Positions 1 to 12,291 of a stretch of 64,000 bases of DNA are shown here, in pieces. The notes beneath the pieces are model-generated. The model was given only the letters and a program-made list of their open reading frames with translations. It ran no database searches and was not told the origin of the DNA. Origin of the DNA: Sthenelais limicola (taxonomy: Eukaryota > Annelida > Polychaeta > Phyllodocida > Sigalionidae); assembly GCA_942159475.1 (NCBI GenBank), contig OW804100.1, positions 11,530,646-11,594,645 of the forward strand, read 5' to 3'. A program made the translations under genes and the position numbers. The first letter of the stretch is position 1; the number at the start of each line of letters is the position of its first letter.

Positions 1-67
1 AGTGGCGCAGTGGAAGCGTGCTGGGCCCATAACCCAGAGGTCCGTGGATCAAAACCACGCTCTGCGA
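1..67 (+). tRNA. tRNA-iMet(CAT), 5' end cut by window, two changes
   Basis: Corresponds to tRNA positions 6-72. It differs from the seven perfect copies by an A for G in the T-loop (GGATCAAAACC in the B box) and by a G replacing the T that pairs with the first A of the acceptor stem. Loss of the A1:U72 pair would weaken the initiator signature. Functional status is doubtful. Confidence 0.75.
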
Positions 68-283
68 GCATGTATTTTTTACTGGCACCCAAAAGTCACT
101 TCAGGACTATCCATGCCTTCATTTGATTTGGTCATTCCAACTGGTGGGCCTGCTTCACAGGGAAACCTCTCAACTGACCAGGCAACTGCTAGTGGAGAGC
201 ACTGGGGGTGTTGGTGGTTCAATGGGAGAACCCTACATGTGACCAGACAACCCAGAATAAAAGGCTCATATATGTTACTTCTA

Positions 284-361
284 TGCTCAGTGCCTGCTCT
301 CTTGCCCTGCAGGTGTGTAAGGAAGGGGTGGCTGCTGGAGCCAGTTATTTCCTCAGCACAC
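284..361 (+). repeat. 78-bp direct repeat inside each unit, copy a
   Basis: This block starts TGCTCAGTGCCTGCTCT and ends CCTCAGCACAC. It matches 1136-1213 with about six mismatches by eye. The two copies bracket the GTAGTAGGAG-rich stretch, and the arrangement recurs in every complete unit. It suggests the GTA-rich block was inserted into, or expanded between, a duplicated segment before the unit was amplified. Confidence 0.85.
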
Positions 362-469
362 TTGTACACTGTACTTCTCCTAATACTTTTACTACCTTCT
401 CCCACTGCCACTAATCATGTTTCTACTACTTTTCCTACTACAGTAAAAAAACCAAGTACTTCATCCAGT

Positions 470-1128
470 ATGAAAAGTAGTAGAAGGAAGGAAGTGTACT
501 TAACATAATACAAAAAGTAGTATCTCTAGGGTAGTAGGAGCAAAGGTTGAAGGATGAAAAGTAGTAAAAGTAGTAGAGGAAGAACTAGTAGTTGATATAC
601 ATATTAGTAGTAGGAGTAGTAGGAGAAAGATAGTGGAAGTATGTGTAGTAGGAGAAGTTAAGTTGTAGAGGAATGAAAAGTAGAGAATGTAGTAAGATGG
701 AAGGGAATGTAGTAGAAGCGGTAGTGAAAGTAGATGGTAATCAAAAGTATGTGTAGTAGAATGAGTTGTAGAAGAATGGTTGGTTGAAGTAGGAAAAGAA
801 GGTGGTAGGAGTAGAGATAGTAGGGAGAAAGTAGCAGAATCAGTACTTAGTAACTTTGATGCAGTCGGAGAAGTAGGAGTTGTTGGCATGGATGTAGTAG
901 GAGTAGTAGAAAACAGAAGTAGGAGTGGATGTGGAATGATCAGTAATAAAAGTAGAAGTGGATGTAATAGGAGGAGTAGTACAAAGTGAGTAGATGGAAT
1001 AGGAAGTATGTGTGGATGTAATAGGAAAGGTAGGAGACATGGTAGGAGGCAGTAGAAGTGGAGTGAATGTAGTAGAATTATGAGTAGTAGGAGAAGGTAG
1101 TAGGACATGAATAGTAGGAGAAGGCAGT
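470..1128 (+). repeat. GTAGTAGGAG-rich low-complexity block (representative unit)
   Basis: The + strand is dominated by imperfect GTAGTAGGAG, GAAAAGTAGTAG and similar words with very few C. Equivalent blocks occupy the same place in every unit. On the minus strand it produces spurious Leu/Pro/Ser/Thr-rich frames of up to 202 codons. Confidence 0.85.
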
Positions 1129-1135
1129 AGCTCAG

Positions 1136-1213
1136 TGCTCAGTGCCTGCTCTGTTGCCCTGCAGGTGTGTAAGGGAGAGGTGGGTACTGGGCCCAGTTAT
1201 TTCCTCAGCACAC
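1136..1213 (+). repeat. 78-bp direct repeat inside each unit, copy b
   Basis: The second copy of the 78-bp block lies about 95 bp upstream of the next tRNA, so it may sit near any upstream regulatory sequence of the Pol III gene. No known promoter element is recognisable in it. Confidence 0.8.
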
Positions 1214-1308
1214 CAGTCAAGTCACTTCAAGGCCATCTGGCTTTAGTCATTGCATCAGCCCATGTATGCAGGCTCAAGTGGCAGTCTCTCCTACAAGGTT
1301 AGGAAGGG

Positions 1309-1380
1309 AGCAGAGTGGCGCAGTGGAAGCGTGCTGGGCCCATAACCCAGAGGTCCGTGGATCGAAACCACGCTCTGCTA
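1309..1380 (+). tRNA. tRNA-iMet(CAT), intact
   Basis: A 72-nt cloverleaf. The acceptor stem AGCAGAG pairs with CTCTGCT, and the D stem GCGC pairs with GCGT. The anticodon stem CTGGG/CCCAG encloses the loop CCCATAA with anticodon CAT. The T stem CGTGG/CCACG encloses the loop ATCGAAA. The A1:U72 pair, three G-C pairs next to the anticodon loop, C at position 33, and A at 54 and 60 are hallmarks of animal initiator tRNA. Internal A and B boxes for RNA polymerase III are present, and a T5 run about 10 nt downstream can terminate transcription. This is the reference copy for the others. Confidence 0.96.
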
Positions 1381-2624
1381 GCATGTATTTTTACTGGCAC
1401 CCAAAAGTCACTTCAGGACTATCCATGCCTTCATTTGATTTGGTCATTCCAACTGGTGGGCCTGCTTCACAAGGAAACCTCTCAACTGACCAGGCAACTG
1501 CTAGTGGAGAGCACTGGGGGTATTGGTGGTTCAATGGGAGAACCCTACATGTGACCAGACAACCCAGAATAAAAGGCTCATATATGTTACTTCTATGCTC
1601 AGTGCCTGCTCTCTTGCCCTGCAGGTGTGTAAGGAAGAGGTGGCTGCTGGAGCCAGTTATTTCCTCAGCACACTTGTACACTGTACTTCTCCTAATAGTT
1701 TTATTACCTTCTCCCACTGCCACTAATCATGTTTCTACTACTTTTCCTACTACAGTAAAAAACCAAGTACTTCATCCAGTATGAAAAGTAGTAGAAGGAA
1801 GGAAGTGTACTTAACATAATACGAAAAGTAGTATCTCTAGGGTGGTAGGAGCAAAGGTTGAAGGATGAAAAGTAGTAAAAGTAGTAGAGGAAGAACTAGT
1901 AGTTGATATACATATTAGTAGTAGGAGTGGTAGGAGAAAGATAGTGGAAGTATGTGTAGTAGGAGAAGTTAAGTTGTAAAGGAATGAAAAGTAGAGAATG
2001 TAGTAAGATGGAAGGGAATGTAGTAGAAGGGGTAGTGAAAGTAGTAGGTAATCAAAAGTACGGTAGTAGGATGAGTTGCAGAAGAATGGTTGGTTGAAGT
2101 AGGAGTAGCAGGAAAAGGTAGTAGAAGTAGGGATAGTAGGCAGAAAGTAGCAGAATCAGTACTTAGTTACTTTGATGCAGTAGGAGAAGTAGGAGTTGTA
2201 GGCATGGATGTAATAGGAGTAGTAGAAGACAGAAGTATGAGTGGATGTGAAATGATCAGTAATAAAAGTAGAAGTGGATGTAATAGGAGGAGTAGTACAA
2301 AGTGAGTAGATGAAATAGGAAGTATGTGTGGATGTAATAGGAAAAGTAGGAGACTTGGTAGGCAGCAGTAGAAGTGGAGTTGAACTAGTAGAATTATGAG
2401 TAGTAGGAGAAGGTAGTAGGACGTGAATAGTAGGAGAAGACAGTAGCTCAGTGCTCAGTGCCTGCTCTGTTGCCCTGCAGGTGTGTAAGGGAGAGGTGTG
2501 TACTTGGCCCAGTTATTTCCTCAGCACACCAGTCAAGTCACTTCAAGGCCATCTGGCTTTAGTCATTGCATCAGCCCATGTATGCAGGCTCAAGTGGCAG
2601 TCTCTCCTACCAGGTTAGGAAGAG

Positions 2625-2696
2625 AGCAGAGTGGCGCAGTGGAAGCTTGCTGGGCGCATAACCCAGAGGTCAGTGGATCAAAACCAAGCTCTGCTA
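2625..2696 (+). pseudogene. Decayed tRNA-iMet copy
   Basis: The anticodon CAT is kept, but a D-stem pair is lost (GCGT to GCTT), position 33 is G, two T-stem pairs are broken (AGTGG against CCAAG), and the B box reads GGATCAAAACC. It is identical to the copy at 6569-6640, as expected from block duplication. Confidence 0.85.
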
Positions 2697-3960
2697 GCAT
2701 GTATTTTTTTACTGGCACCCAAAAGTCACTTCAGGACTACCCATGCCTTCATTTGATTTGGTCATTCCAACTGGTGGGCCTGCTTCACAAGGAAACCTCT
2801 CAACTGACCAGGCAACTGCTAGTGGAGAGCACTGGGGGCATTGGTGGTTCAATGGGAGAACCCTACATGTGACCAGGCAACCCAGAATCATAGGCTCATA
2901 TGCCAAAGTGTCATGCTAACTTACTTCTATGCTCAGTGCCTGCTCTCTTGCCCTGCAGGTGTGTAAGGAAGAGGTGGCTGCTGGAGCCAGTTATTTCCTC
3001 AGCACACTTGTACACTGTACTTCTCCTAATAGTATTATTACCTTCTCCCACTGCCACTAATCATGTTTCTACTACTTTTCCTACTACAGTAAAAAAACCA
3101 AGTACTTGATCCAGTATGAAAAGTAGTAGAAGGAAGGAAGTGTACTTAACATAATACGAAAAGTAGTATCTCTAGGGTGGTAGGAGCAAAGGTTGAAGGA
3201 TGAAAAGTAGTAAAAGTAGTAGAGGAAGAACTAGTAGTTGATATACATATTAGTAGTAGGAGTAGTAGGAGCAAGATAGTGGAAGTATGTGTAGTAGGAG
3301 AAGTTAAGTTGTAGAGGAATGAAAAGTAGAGAATGTAGTAAGATGGAAGGGAATGTAGTAGAAGGGGTAGTGAAAGTAGAAGTTAATCAAAAGTATGCGT
3401 AGTAGGATGAGTTGCAGAAGAAGGGTTGGTTGAAGTAGGAGTAGCAGGAAAAGGTAGTAGAAGTAGGGATAGTAGGCAGAAAGTAGCAGAATCCATACTT
3501 AGTTACTTTGATGCAGTAGGAGAAGTAGGAGTTGTAGGCATGGATGTAGTAGGAGTAGTAGAAGACAGAAGTAGGAGTGGATGTGGAATGATCAGTAATA
3601 AAAGTAGAAGTGGATGTAATAGGAGGAGTAGTACAAAGTGAGTAGATGGAATAGGAAGTATGTGTGGATGTAATAGGAAAGGTAGGAGACATGGTAGGAG
3701 GCAGTAGAAGTGGAGTGAATGTAGTAGAATTATGAGTAGTAGGAGAAGGTAGTAGGACATGAATAGTAGGAGAAGACTGTAGCTCAGTGCTCAGTGCCTG
3801 CTCTGTTGCCCTGCAGGTGTGTAAGGGAGAGGTGGGTACTGGGCCCAGTTATTTCCTCAGCACACCAGTCAAGTCACTTCAAGGCCATCTGGCTTTAGTC
3901 ATTGCATCAGCCCATGTATGCAGGCTCAAGTGGCAGTCTCTCCTACAAGGTTAGGAAGGG

Positions 3961-4032
3961 AGCAGAGTGGCGCAGTGGAAGCGTGCTGGGCCCATAACCC
4001 AGAGGTCCGTGGATCGAAACCACGCTCTGCTA
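3961..4032 (+). tRNA. tRNA-iMet(CAT), intact
   Basis: Identical over all 72 nt to the copy at 1309, with the same T5 run downstream. It is the first tRNA of the second three-unit block and the counterpart of the altered copy at position 1. Confidence 0.96.
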
Positions 4033-5272
4033 GCATGTATTTTTACTGGCACCCAAAAGTCACTTCAGGACTATCCATGCCTTCATTTGATTTGGTCATT
4101 CCAACTGGTGGGCCTGCTTCACAAGGAAACCTCTCAACTGACCAGGCAACTGCTAGTGGAGAGCACTGGGGGCATTGGTGGTTCAATGGGAGAACCCTAC
4201 ATGTGACCAGACAACCCAGAATAAAAGGCTCATATATGTTACTTCTATGCTCAGTGCCTGCTCTCTTGCCCTGCAGGTGTGTAAGGAAGGGGTGGCTGCT
4301 GGAGCCAGTTATTTCCTCAGCACACTTGTACACTGTACTTCTCCTAATACTTTTACTACCTTCTCCCACTGCCACTAATCATGTTTCTACTACTTTTCCT
4401 ACTACAGTAAAAAAACCAAGTACTTCATCCAGTATGAAAAGTAGTAGAAGGAAGGAAGTGTACTTAACATAATACAAAAAGTAGTATCTCTAGGGTGGTA
4501 GGAGCAAAGGTTGAAGGATGAAAAGTAGTAAAAGTAGTAGAGGAAGAACTAGTAGTTGATATACATATTAGTAGTAGGAGTAGTAGGAGAAAGATAGTGG
4601 AAGTATGTGTAGTAGGAGAAGTTAAGTTGTAGAGGAATGAAAAGTAGAGAATGTAGTAAGATGGAAGGGAATGTAGTAGAAGCGGTAGTGAAAGTAGATG
4701 GTAATCAAAAGTATGTGTAGTAGAATGAGTTGTAGAAGAATGGTTGGTTGAAGTAGGAAAAGAAGGTGGTAGGAGTAGAGATAGTAGGGAGAAAGTAGCA
4801 GAATCAGTACTTAGTAACTTTGATGCAGTCGGAGAAGTAGGAGTTGTTGGCATGGATGTAGTAGGAGTAGTAGAAAACAGAAGTAGGAGTGGATGTGGAA
4901 TGATCAGTAATAAAAGTAGAAGTGGATGTAATAGGAGGAGTAGTACAAAGTGAGTAGATGGAATAGGAAGTATGTGTGGATGTAATAGGAAAGGTAGGAG
5001 ACATGGTAGGAGGCAGTAGAAGTGGAGTGAATGTAGTAGAATTATGAGTAGTAGGAGAAGGTAGTAGGACATGAATAGTAGGAGAAGGCAGTAGCTCAGT
5101 GCTCAGTGCCTGCTCTGTTGCCCTGCAGGTGTGTAAGGGAGAGGTGGGTACTGGGCCCAGTTATTTCCTCAGCACACCAGTCAAGTCACTTCAAGGCCAT
5201 CTGGCTTTAGTCATTGCATCAGCCCATGTATGCAGGCTCAAGTGGCAGTCTCTCCTACAAGGTTAGGAAGGG

Positions 5273-5344
5273 AGCAGAGTGGCGCAGTGGAAGCGTGCTG
5301 GGCCCATAACCCAGAGGTCCGTGGATCGAAACCACGCTCTGCTA
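5273..5344 (+). tRNA. tRNA-iMet(CAT), intact
   Basis: Identical to the copy at 1309. It lies exactly 3964 bp downstream of that copy, in the duplicated three-unit block. A T5 terminator follows. Confidence 0.96.
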
Positions 5345-6568
5345 GCATGTATTTTTACTGGCACCCAAAAGTCACTTCAGGACTATCCATGCCTTCATTT
5401 GATTTGGTCATTCCAACTGGTGGGCCTGCTTCACAAGGAAACCTCTCAACTGACCAGGCAACTGCTAGTGGAGAGCACTGGGGGTATTGGTGGTTCAATG
5501 GGAGAACCCTACATGTGACCAGACAACCCAGAATAAAAGGCTCATATATGTTACTTCTATGCTCAGTGCCTGCTCTCTTGCCCTGCAGGTGTGTAAGGAA
5601 GAGGTGGCTGCTGGAGCCAGTTATTTCCTCAGCACACTTGTACACTGTACTTCTCCTAATAGTTTTATTACCTTCTCCCACTGCCACTAATCATGTTTCT
5701 ACTACTTTTCCTACTACAGTAAAAAACCAAGTACTTCATCCAGTATGAAAAGTAGTAGAAGGAAGGAAGTGTACTTAACATAATACGAAAAGTAGTATCT
5801 CTAGGGTGGTAGGAGCAAAGGTTGAAGGATGAAAAGTAGTAAAAGTAGTAGAGGAAGAACTAGTAGTTGATATACATATTAGTAGTAGGAGTGGTAGGAG
5901 AAAGATAGTGGAAGTATGTGTAGTAGGAGAAGTTAAGTTGTAAAGGAATGAAAAGTAGAGAATGTAGTAAGATGGAAGGGAATGTAGTAGAAGGGGTAGT
6001 GAAAGTAGTAGGTAATCAAAAGTACGGTAGTAGGATGAGTTGCAGAAGAATGGTTGGTTGAAGTAGGAGTAGCAGGAAAAGGTAGTAGAAGTAGCAGAAT
6101 CAGTACTTAGTTACTTTGATGCAGTAGGAGAAGTAGGAGTTGTAGGCATGGATGTAATAGGAGTAGTAGAAGACAGAAGTATGAGTGGATGTGAAATGAT
6201 CAGTAATAAAAGTAGAAGTGGATGTAATAGGAGGAGTAGTACAAAGTGAGTAGATGAAATAGGAAGTATGTGTGGATGTAATAGGAAAAGTAGGAGACTT
6301 GGTAGGCAGCAGTAGAAGTGGAGTTGAACTAGTAGAATTATGAGTAGTAGGAGAAGGTAGTAGGACGTGAATAGTAGGAGAAGACAGTAGCTCAGTGCTC
6401 AGTGCCTGCTCTGTTGCCCTGCAGGTGTGTAAGGGAGAGGTGTGTACTTGGCCCAGTTATTTCCTCAGCACACCAGTCAAGTCACTTCAAGGCCATCTGG
6501 CTTTAGTCATTGCATCAGCCCATGTATGCAGGCTCAAGTGGCAGTCTCTCCTACCAGGTTAGGAAGAG

Positions 6569-6640
6569 AGCAGAGTGGCGCAGTGGAAGCTTGCTGGGCG
6601 CATAACCCAGAGGTCAGTGGATCAAAACCAAGCTCTGCTA
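6569..6640 (+). pseudogene. Decayed tRNA-iMet copy
   Basis: Same sequence as the decayed copy at 2625: D-stem change, G at position 33, broken T stem. It lies 3944 bp downstream of that copy. The 20-bp difference from the block offset comes from a deletion near 6095. Confidence 0.85.
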
Positions 6641-7904
6641 GCATGTATTTTTTTACTGGCACCCAAAAGTCACTTCAGGACTACCCATGCCTTCATTTGA
6701 TTTGGTCATTCCAACTGGTGGGCCTGCTTCACAAGGAAACCTCTCAACTGACCAGGCAACTGCTAGTGGAGAGCACTGGGGGCATTGGTGGTTCAATGGG
6801 AGAACCCTACATGTGACCAGGCAACCCAGAATCATAGGCTCATATGCCAAAGTGTCATGCTAACTTACTTCTATGCTCAGTGCCTGCTCTCTTGCCCTGC
6901 AGGTGTGTAAGGAAGAGGTGGCTGCTGGAGCCAGTTATTTCCTCAGCACACTTGTACACTGTACTTCTCCTAATAGTATTATTACCTTCTCCCACTGCCA
7001 CTAATCATGTTTCTACTACTTTTCCTACTACAGTAAAAAAACCAAGTACTTGATCCAGTATGAAAAGTAGTAGAAGGAAGGAAGTGTACTTAACATAATA
7101 CGAAAAGTAGTATCTCTAGGGTGGTAGGAGCAAAGGTTGAAGGATGAAAAGTAGTAAAAGTAGTAGAGGAAGAACTAGTAGTTGATATACATATTAGTAG
7201 TAGGAGTAGTAGGAGCAAGATAGTGGAAGTATGTGTAGTAGGAGAAGTTAAGTTGTAGAGGAATGAAAAGTAGAGAATGTAGTAAGATGGAAGGGAATGT
7301 AGTAGAAGGGGTAGTGAAAGTAGAAGTTAATCAAAAGTATGCGTAGTAGGATGAGTTGCAGAAGAAGGGTTGGTTGAAGTAGGAGTAGCAGGAAAAGGTA
7401 GTAGAAGTAGGGATAGTAGGCAGAAAGTAGCAGAATCCATACTTAGTTACTTTGATGCAGTAGGAGAAGTAGGAGTTGTAGGCATGGATGTAGTAGGAGT
7501 AGTAGAAGACAGAAGTAGGAGTGGATGTGGAATGATCAGTAATAAAAATAGAAGTGGATGTAATAGGAGGAGTAGTACAAAGTGAGTAGATGGAATAGGA
7601 AGTATGTGTGGATGTAATAGGAAAGGTAGGAGACATGGTAGGAGGCAGTAGAAGTGGAGTGAATGTAGTAGAATTATGAGTAGTAGGAGAAGGTAGTAGG
7701 ACATGAATAGTAGGATAAGGCTGTAGCTCAGTGCTCAGTGCCTGCTCTGTTGCCCTGCAGGTGTGTAAGGGAGAGGTGGGTACTGGGCCCAGTTATTTCC
7801 TCAGCACACCAGTCAAGTCACTTCAAGGCCATCTGGCTTTAGTCATTGCATCAGCCCATGTATGCAGGCTCAAGTGGCAGTCTCTCCTACAAGGTTAGGA
7901 AGGG

Positions 7905-7976
7905 AGCAGAGTGGCGCAGTGGAAGCGTGCTGGGCCCATAACCCAGAGGTCCGTGGATCGAAACCACGCTCTGCTA
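7905..7976 (+). tRNA. tRNA-iMet(CAT), intact
   Basis: All 72 nt match the intact copies, with a T5 run downstream. It starts the unit immediately after the second three-unit block. Confidence 0.96.
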
Positions 7977-9221
7977 GCATGTATTTTTACTGGCACCCAA
8001 AAGTCACTTCAGGACTATCCATGCCTTCATTTGATTTGGTCATTCCAACTGGTGGGCCTGCTTCACAAGGAAACCTCTCAACTGACCAGGCAACTGCTAG
8101 TGGAGAGCACTGGGGGCATTGGTGGTTCAATGGGAGAACCCTACATGTGACCAGACAACCCAGAATAAAAGGCTCATATATGTTACTTCTATGCTCAGTG
8201 CCTGCTCTCTTGCCCTGCAGGTGTGTAAGGAAGAGGTGGCTGCTGGAGCCAGTTATTTCCTCAGCACACTTGTACACTGTACTTCTCCTAATAGTTTTAT
8301 TACCTTCTCCCACTGCCACTAATCATGTTTCTACTACTTTTCCTACTACAGTAAAAAAACCAAGTACTTCATCCAGTATGAAAAGTAGTAGAAGGAAGGA
8401 AGTGTACTTAACATAATACGAAAAGTAGTATCTCTAGGGTAGTAGGAGCAAAGGTTGAAGGATGAAAAGTAGTAAAAGTAGTAGAGGAAGAACTAGTAGT
8501 TGATATACATATTAGTAGTAGGAGTAGTAGGAGAAAGATAGTGGAAGTATGTGTAGTAGGAGAAGTTAAGTTGTAGAGGAATGAAAAGTAGAGAATGTAG
8601 TAAGATTGAAGGGAATGTAGTAGAAGGGGTAGTGAAAGTAGAAGGTAATCAAAAGTACGGTAGTAGGATGAGTTGCATAAGAATGGTTGGTTGAAGTAGG
8701 AGTAGCAGGAAAAGGTAGTAGAAGTAGGGATAGAAGGCAGAAAGTAGCAGAATTAGTACTTAGTTACTTTGATGCAGTAGGAGAAGTAGGAGTTGTAGGC
8801 ATGGATGTAGTAGGAGTAGTAGAAGACAGAAGTAGGAGTGGATGTGGAATGATCAGTAATAAAAGTAGAAGTGGATGTAATAGGAGGAGTAGTACAAAGT
8901 GAGTAGATGGAATAGGAAGTATGTGTGGATGTAATAGGAAAGGTAGGAGACATGGTAGGAGGCAGTAGAAGTGGAGTGAATGTAGTAGAATTATGAGTAG
9001 TAGGAGAAGGTAGTAGGACATGAATAGTAGGATAAGGCAGTAGCTCAGTGCTCAGTGCCTGCTCTGTTGCCCTGCAGGTGTGTAAGGGAGAGGTGGGTAC
9101 TGGGCCCAGTTATTTCCTCAGCACACCAGTCAAGTCACTTCAAGGCAATCTGGCTTTAGTCATTGCATCAGCCCATGTATGCAGGCTCAAGTGGCAGTCT
9201 CTCCTACAAGGTTAGGAAGGG

Positions 9222-9293
9222 AGCAGAGTGGCGCAGTGGAAGCGTGCTGGGCCCATAACCCAGAGGTCAGTGGATCAAAACCACGCTATGCTA
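9222..9293 (+). pseudogene. Mildly altered tRNA-iMet copy
   Basis: Three changes from the intact copies: the first T-stem base is A, which breaks a pair; the T-loop is ATCAAAA; and the 3' acceptor strand is CTATGCT, which breaks another pair. The D arm and anticodon arm are intact. It may be transcribed poorly or not at all. Confidence 0.7.
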
Positions 9294-10537
9294 GCATGTA
9301 TTTTTACTGGCACCCAAAAGTCACTTCAGGACTATCCATGCCTTCATTTGATTTGGTCATTCCAACTGGTGGGCCTGCTTCACAAGGAAACCTCTCAACT
9401 GACCAGGCAACTGCTAGTGGAGAGCACTGGGGGCATTGGTGGTTCAATGGGAGAACCCTACATGTGACCAGACAACCCAGAATAAAAGGCTCATATATGT
9501 TACTTCTATGCTCAGTGCCTGCTCTCTTGCCCTGCAGGTGTGTAAGGAAGAGGTGGCTGCTGGAGCCAGTTATTTCCTCAGCACACTTGTACACTGTACT
9601 TCTCCTAATAGTATTATTACCTTCTCCCACTACCACTAATCATGTTTCTACTACTTTTCCTACTACAGTAAAAAAACCAAGTACTTGATCAAGTATGAAA
9701 AGTAGTAGAAGGAAGGAAGTGTACTTAACATAATACGAAAAGTAGTATCTCTAGGGTAGTAGGAGCAAAGGTTGAAGGATGAAAAGTAGTAAAAGTAGTA
9801 GAGGAAGAACTAGTAGTTGATATACATATTAGTAGTAGGAGTAGTAGGAGAAAGATAGTGGAAGTATGTGTAGTAGGAGAAGTTAAGTTGTAGAGGAATG
9901 AAAAGTAGAGAATGTAGTAAGATCGAAGGGAATGTAGTAGAAGGGGTAGTGAAAGTAGAAGGTAATCAAAAGTACGGTAGTAGGATGAGTTGCAGAAGAA
10001 TGGTTGGTTGAAGTAGGAGTAGCAGGAAAAGGTAGTAGAAGTAGGGATAGTAGGCAGAAAGTAGCAGAATCCGTACTTAGTTACTTTGATGCAGTAGGAG
10101 AAGTAGGATTGTAGGCATGGATGTAGTAGGAGTAGTAGAAGACAGAAGTAGGAGTGGATGTGGAATGATCAGTAATAAAAGTAGAAGTGGATGTAATAGG
10201 AGGAGTAGTACAAAGTGAGTAGATGGAATAGGAAGTATGTGTGGATGTAATAGGAAAGGTAGGAGACATGGTAGGAGGCAGTAGAAGTGGAGTGAATGTA
10301 GTAGAATTATGAGTAGTAGGAGAAGGTAGTAGGACGTGAATAGTAGGAGAAGACAGTAGCTCAGTGCTCAGTGCCTGCTCTGTTGCCCTGCAGGTGTGTA
10401 AGGGAGAGGTGGGTACTGGGCCCAGTTATTTCCTCAGCACACCAGTCAAGTCACTTCAAGGCCATCTGGCTTTAGTCATTGCATCAGCCCATGTATGCAG
10501 GCTCAAGTGGCAGTCTCTCCTACAAGGTTAGGAAGGG

Positions 10538-10609
10538 AGCAGAGTGGCGCAGTGGAAGCGTGCTGGGCCCATAACCCAGAGGTCCGTGGATCGAAACCAC
10601 GCTCTGCTA
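10538..10609 (+). tRNA. tRNA-iMet(CAT), intact
   Basis: Matches the intact copies at every base. The spacer of this unit is interrupted about 200 bp downstream by the 1.48-kb transposon, but the tRNA and its T5 terminator are unaffected. Confidence 0.96.
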
Positions 10610-10812
10610 GCATGTATTTTTACTGGCACCCAAAAGTCACTTCAGGACTATCCATGCCTTCATTTGATTTGGTCATTCCAACTGGTGGGCCTGCTTCACA
10701 AGGAAACCTCTCAACTGACCAGGCAACTGCTAGTGGAGAGCACTGGGGGCATTGGTGGTTCAATGGGAGAACCCTACATGTGACCAGACAACCCAGAATA
10801 AAAGGCTCATAT

Positions 10813-12291
10813 GGCCATTTCCACCAATTTGACAACATTTGGGCTCCTAGACACCCCCAGAATACCAAAAAATAATTTTTACTTTCATCAGTTGATTTGT
10901 TATTTTCTATCAACCTCATATATATGCACATTAAACTGTCAAGTTTGGAACCATTCTGATTATTAGTAATTTTTTTACAGGGGGGGGTCAAAAATAGATC
11001 CCAAATATGTAAAAATGCTAAAAATAGCATTCCGAATAATGGTACATATTTCTACATAAATGAGGATTTAAATTAAAAATAGATAAAACAAATATGCACA
11101 TAATGTATTGCACTATTTTGTACTTGATAGGTCTCGACATAAGGATCATAACACCTTTTATTTGGTGAAAATATTCAAACTAGAAGAAAAGTTACAGCCA
11201 AATAACCATTCAGTAATGGTAATGATAATGGCAGCGGCAAGGGTGACAGGTCATTGACCCTCTGCCCACATTATAATGCATTTATACACATTATATAACC
11301 CATTATATTTAGAATATATATAACATTTATTACCCTTGTTTACTTTTTTAAGTTGACTTGAATACTTGAATTGATTGTCCCTGTCCTGTTTAAGTATTTA
11401 GAGGCAAAAATTTTAAACATAAAGATTCTGATATTATATATATGTGAGGGATACCATTTCTGACATTTTGTGACGGCAGACGTGACGTAGACAACGTGAC
11501 GAAGACGACAAAAGCGTGACGAAGATTTTTTAAGCATTTTCCCATGAAAATCATTTAAAAATGACTCGGAAATTCTTAAGTTCAGTCTACATAGATTGGT
11601 ATTAAGCAAAGTTAATAATAAATGTCAAATTTAAAGTTTATTATTAAATTTATGCCTTGAAAGGCTCTTAAAACCCCTAAAATAGGTGTGACGAAGACGA
11701 CATGAGCTAGGGTACCCACCCCCTTTTGCTGCCATGTTATTTCTCTGCTTTGATTCAAGAAAAACTAAAATCAATACATTTGATGTTCTATACCTATATA
11801 ATCCGATGCACTCTATCATTCTTCATCAAAATATGACATTTTTTTTTTTTTTTTATTTATTTATTCTACCTTAGGCACACTGCGTGACGAAGACGACATG
11901 GGGGGGTACCCACAATTTTTTTTTTTGATTTTTGATGACTTTTGGCCAAAAAATATTTTTTTTGCATTTTTTTTTCACACAGATCATATTCACGTAACCT
12001 ACTATCACAACATATAAAAAAAAATGTTCAATTTTGAAGATTATTTAGAAATTTAGCAATTCCACAGACCAATGGCTGTTAAAAAAAACGATTTTTGCCT
12101 CCAAAATGGGATTTTGAAATAAAAAAAAAAAAAGAAATTGGGCTAAAAATGCCAAAAATTTTGTTCCACAGGTTGGTAGAACCATCCAATCAAAAAAAAT
12201 AATCAAATTAATGATAATTAACTTGATTTAAGCCCATTTTACCCCTTTCCACAGTTGGGGGCCAAATGTTGTCAAATTGGTGGAATTGGCC
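10813..12291. mobile_element. Non-autonomous DNA transposon with ~30-bp terminal inverted repeats
   Basis: Comparison with sister units shows a clean insertion. The left end starts GGCCATTTCCACCAATTTGA and the right end is its reverse complement, with one mismatch over about 30 bp. The interruption duplicates ATAT (10809-10812 and 12292-12295). An equivalent reading is a TA duplication with termini TGGCC and GGCCA, as in Tc1/mariner. No transposase-like frame is present; the longest is under 140 codons and partly outside the element. Internally, the motif GTGACGAAGACGAC recurs (11496, 11688, 11884, plus partial copies), twice followed by GTACCCAC. The element inserted after the array had formed. 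Confidence 0.85.

Larger units (their letters stand above)
1..7904 (+). repeat. Two near-identical three-unit (~3.95 kb) blocks
   Basis: Positions about 1-3960 and 3961-7904 correspond in order, with the unit carrying the decayed tRNA third in each block. Matching landmarks lie 3964 bp apart up to about 6095 and 3944 bp apart after it, because a 20-bp segment present near 2131 is missing from the second block. Long spacer reading frames (for example 500-1108 and 4464-5072) are identical between blocks. This is a recent duplication of three units together. Confidence 0.85.

Noticed and set aside
500..1108. 202-codon minus-strand Leu/Pro/Thr-rich frame, repeated at 4464-5072
   Set aside because: Translation of the GTAGTAGGAG-rich block. 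Its composition is explained by the simple sequence, and other units break the frame.
1266..1784. Repeated 172-184-codon + strand frames across the array
   Set aside because: They run through the tRNA gene and low-complexity spacer, change length with small indels, and recur only because the unit is repeated.
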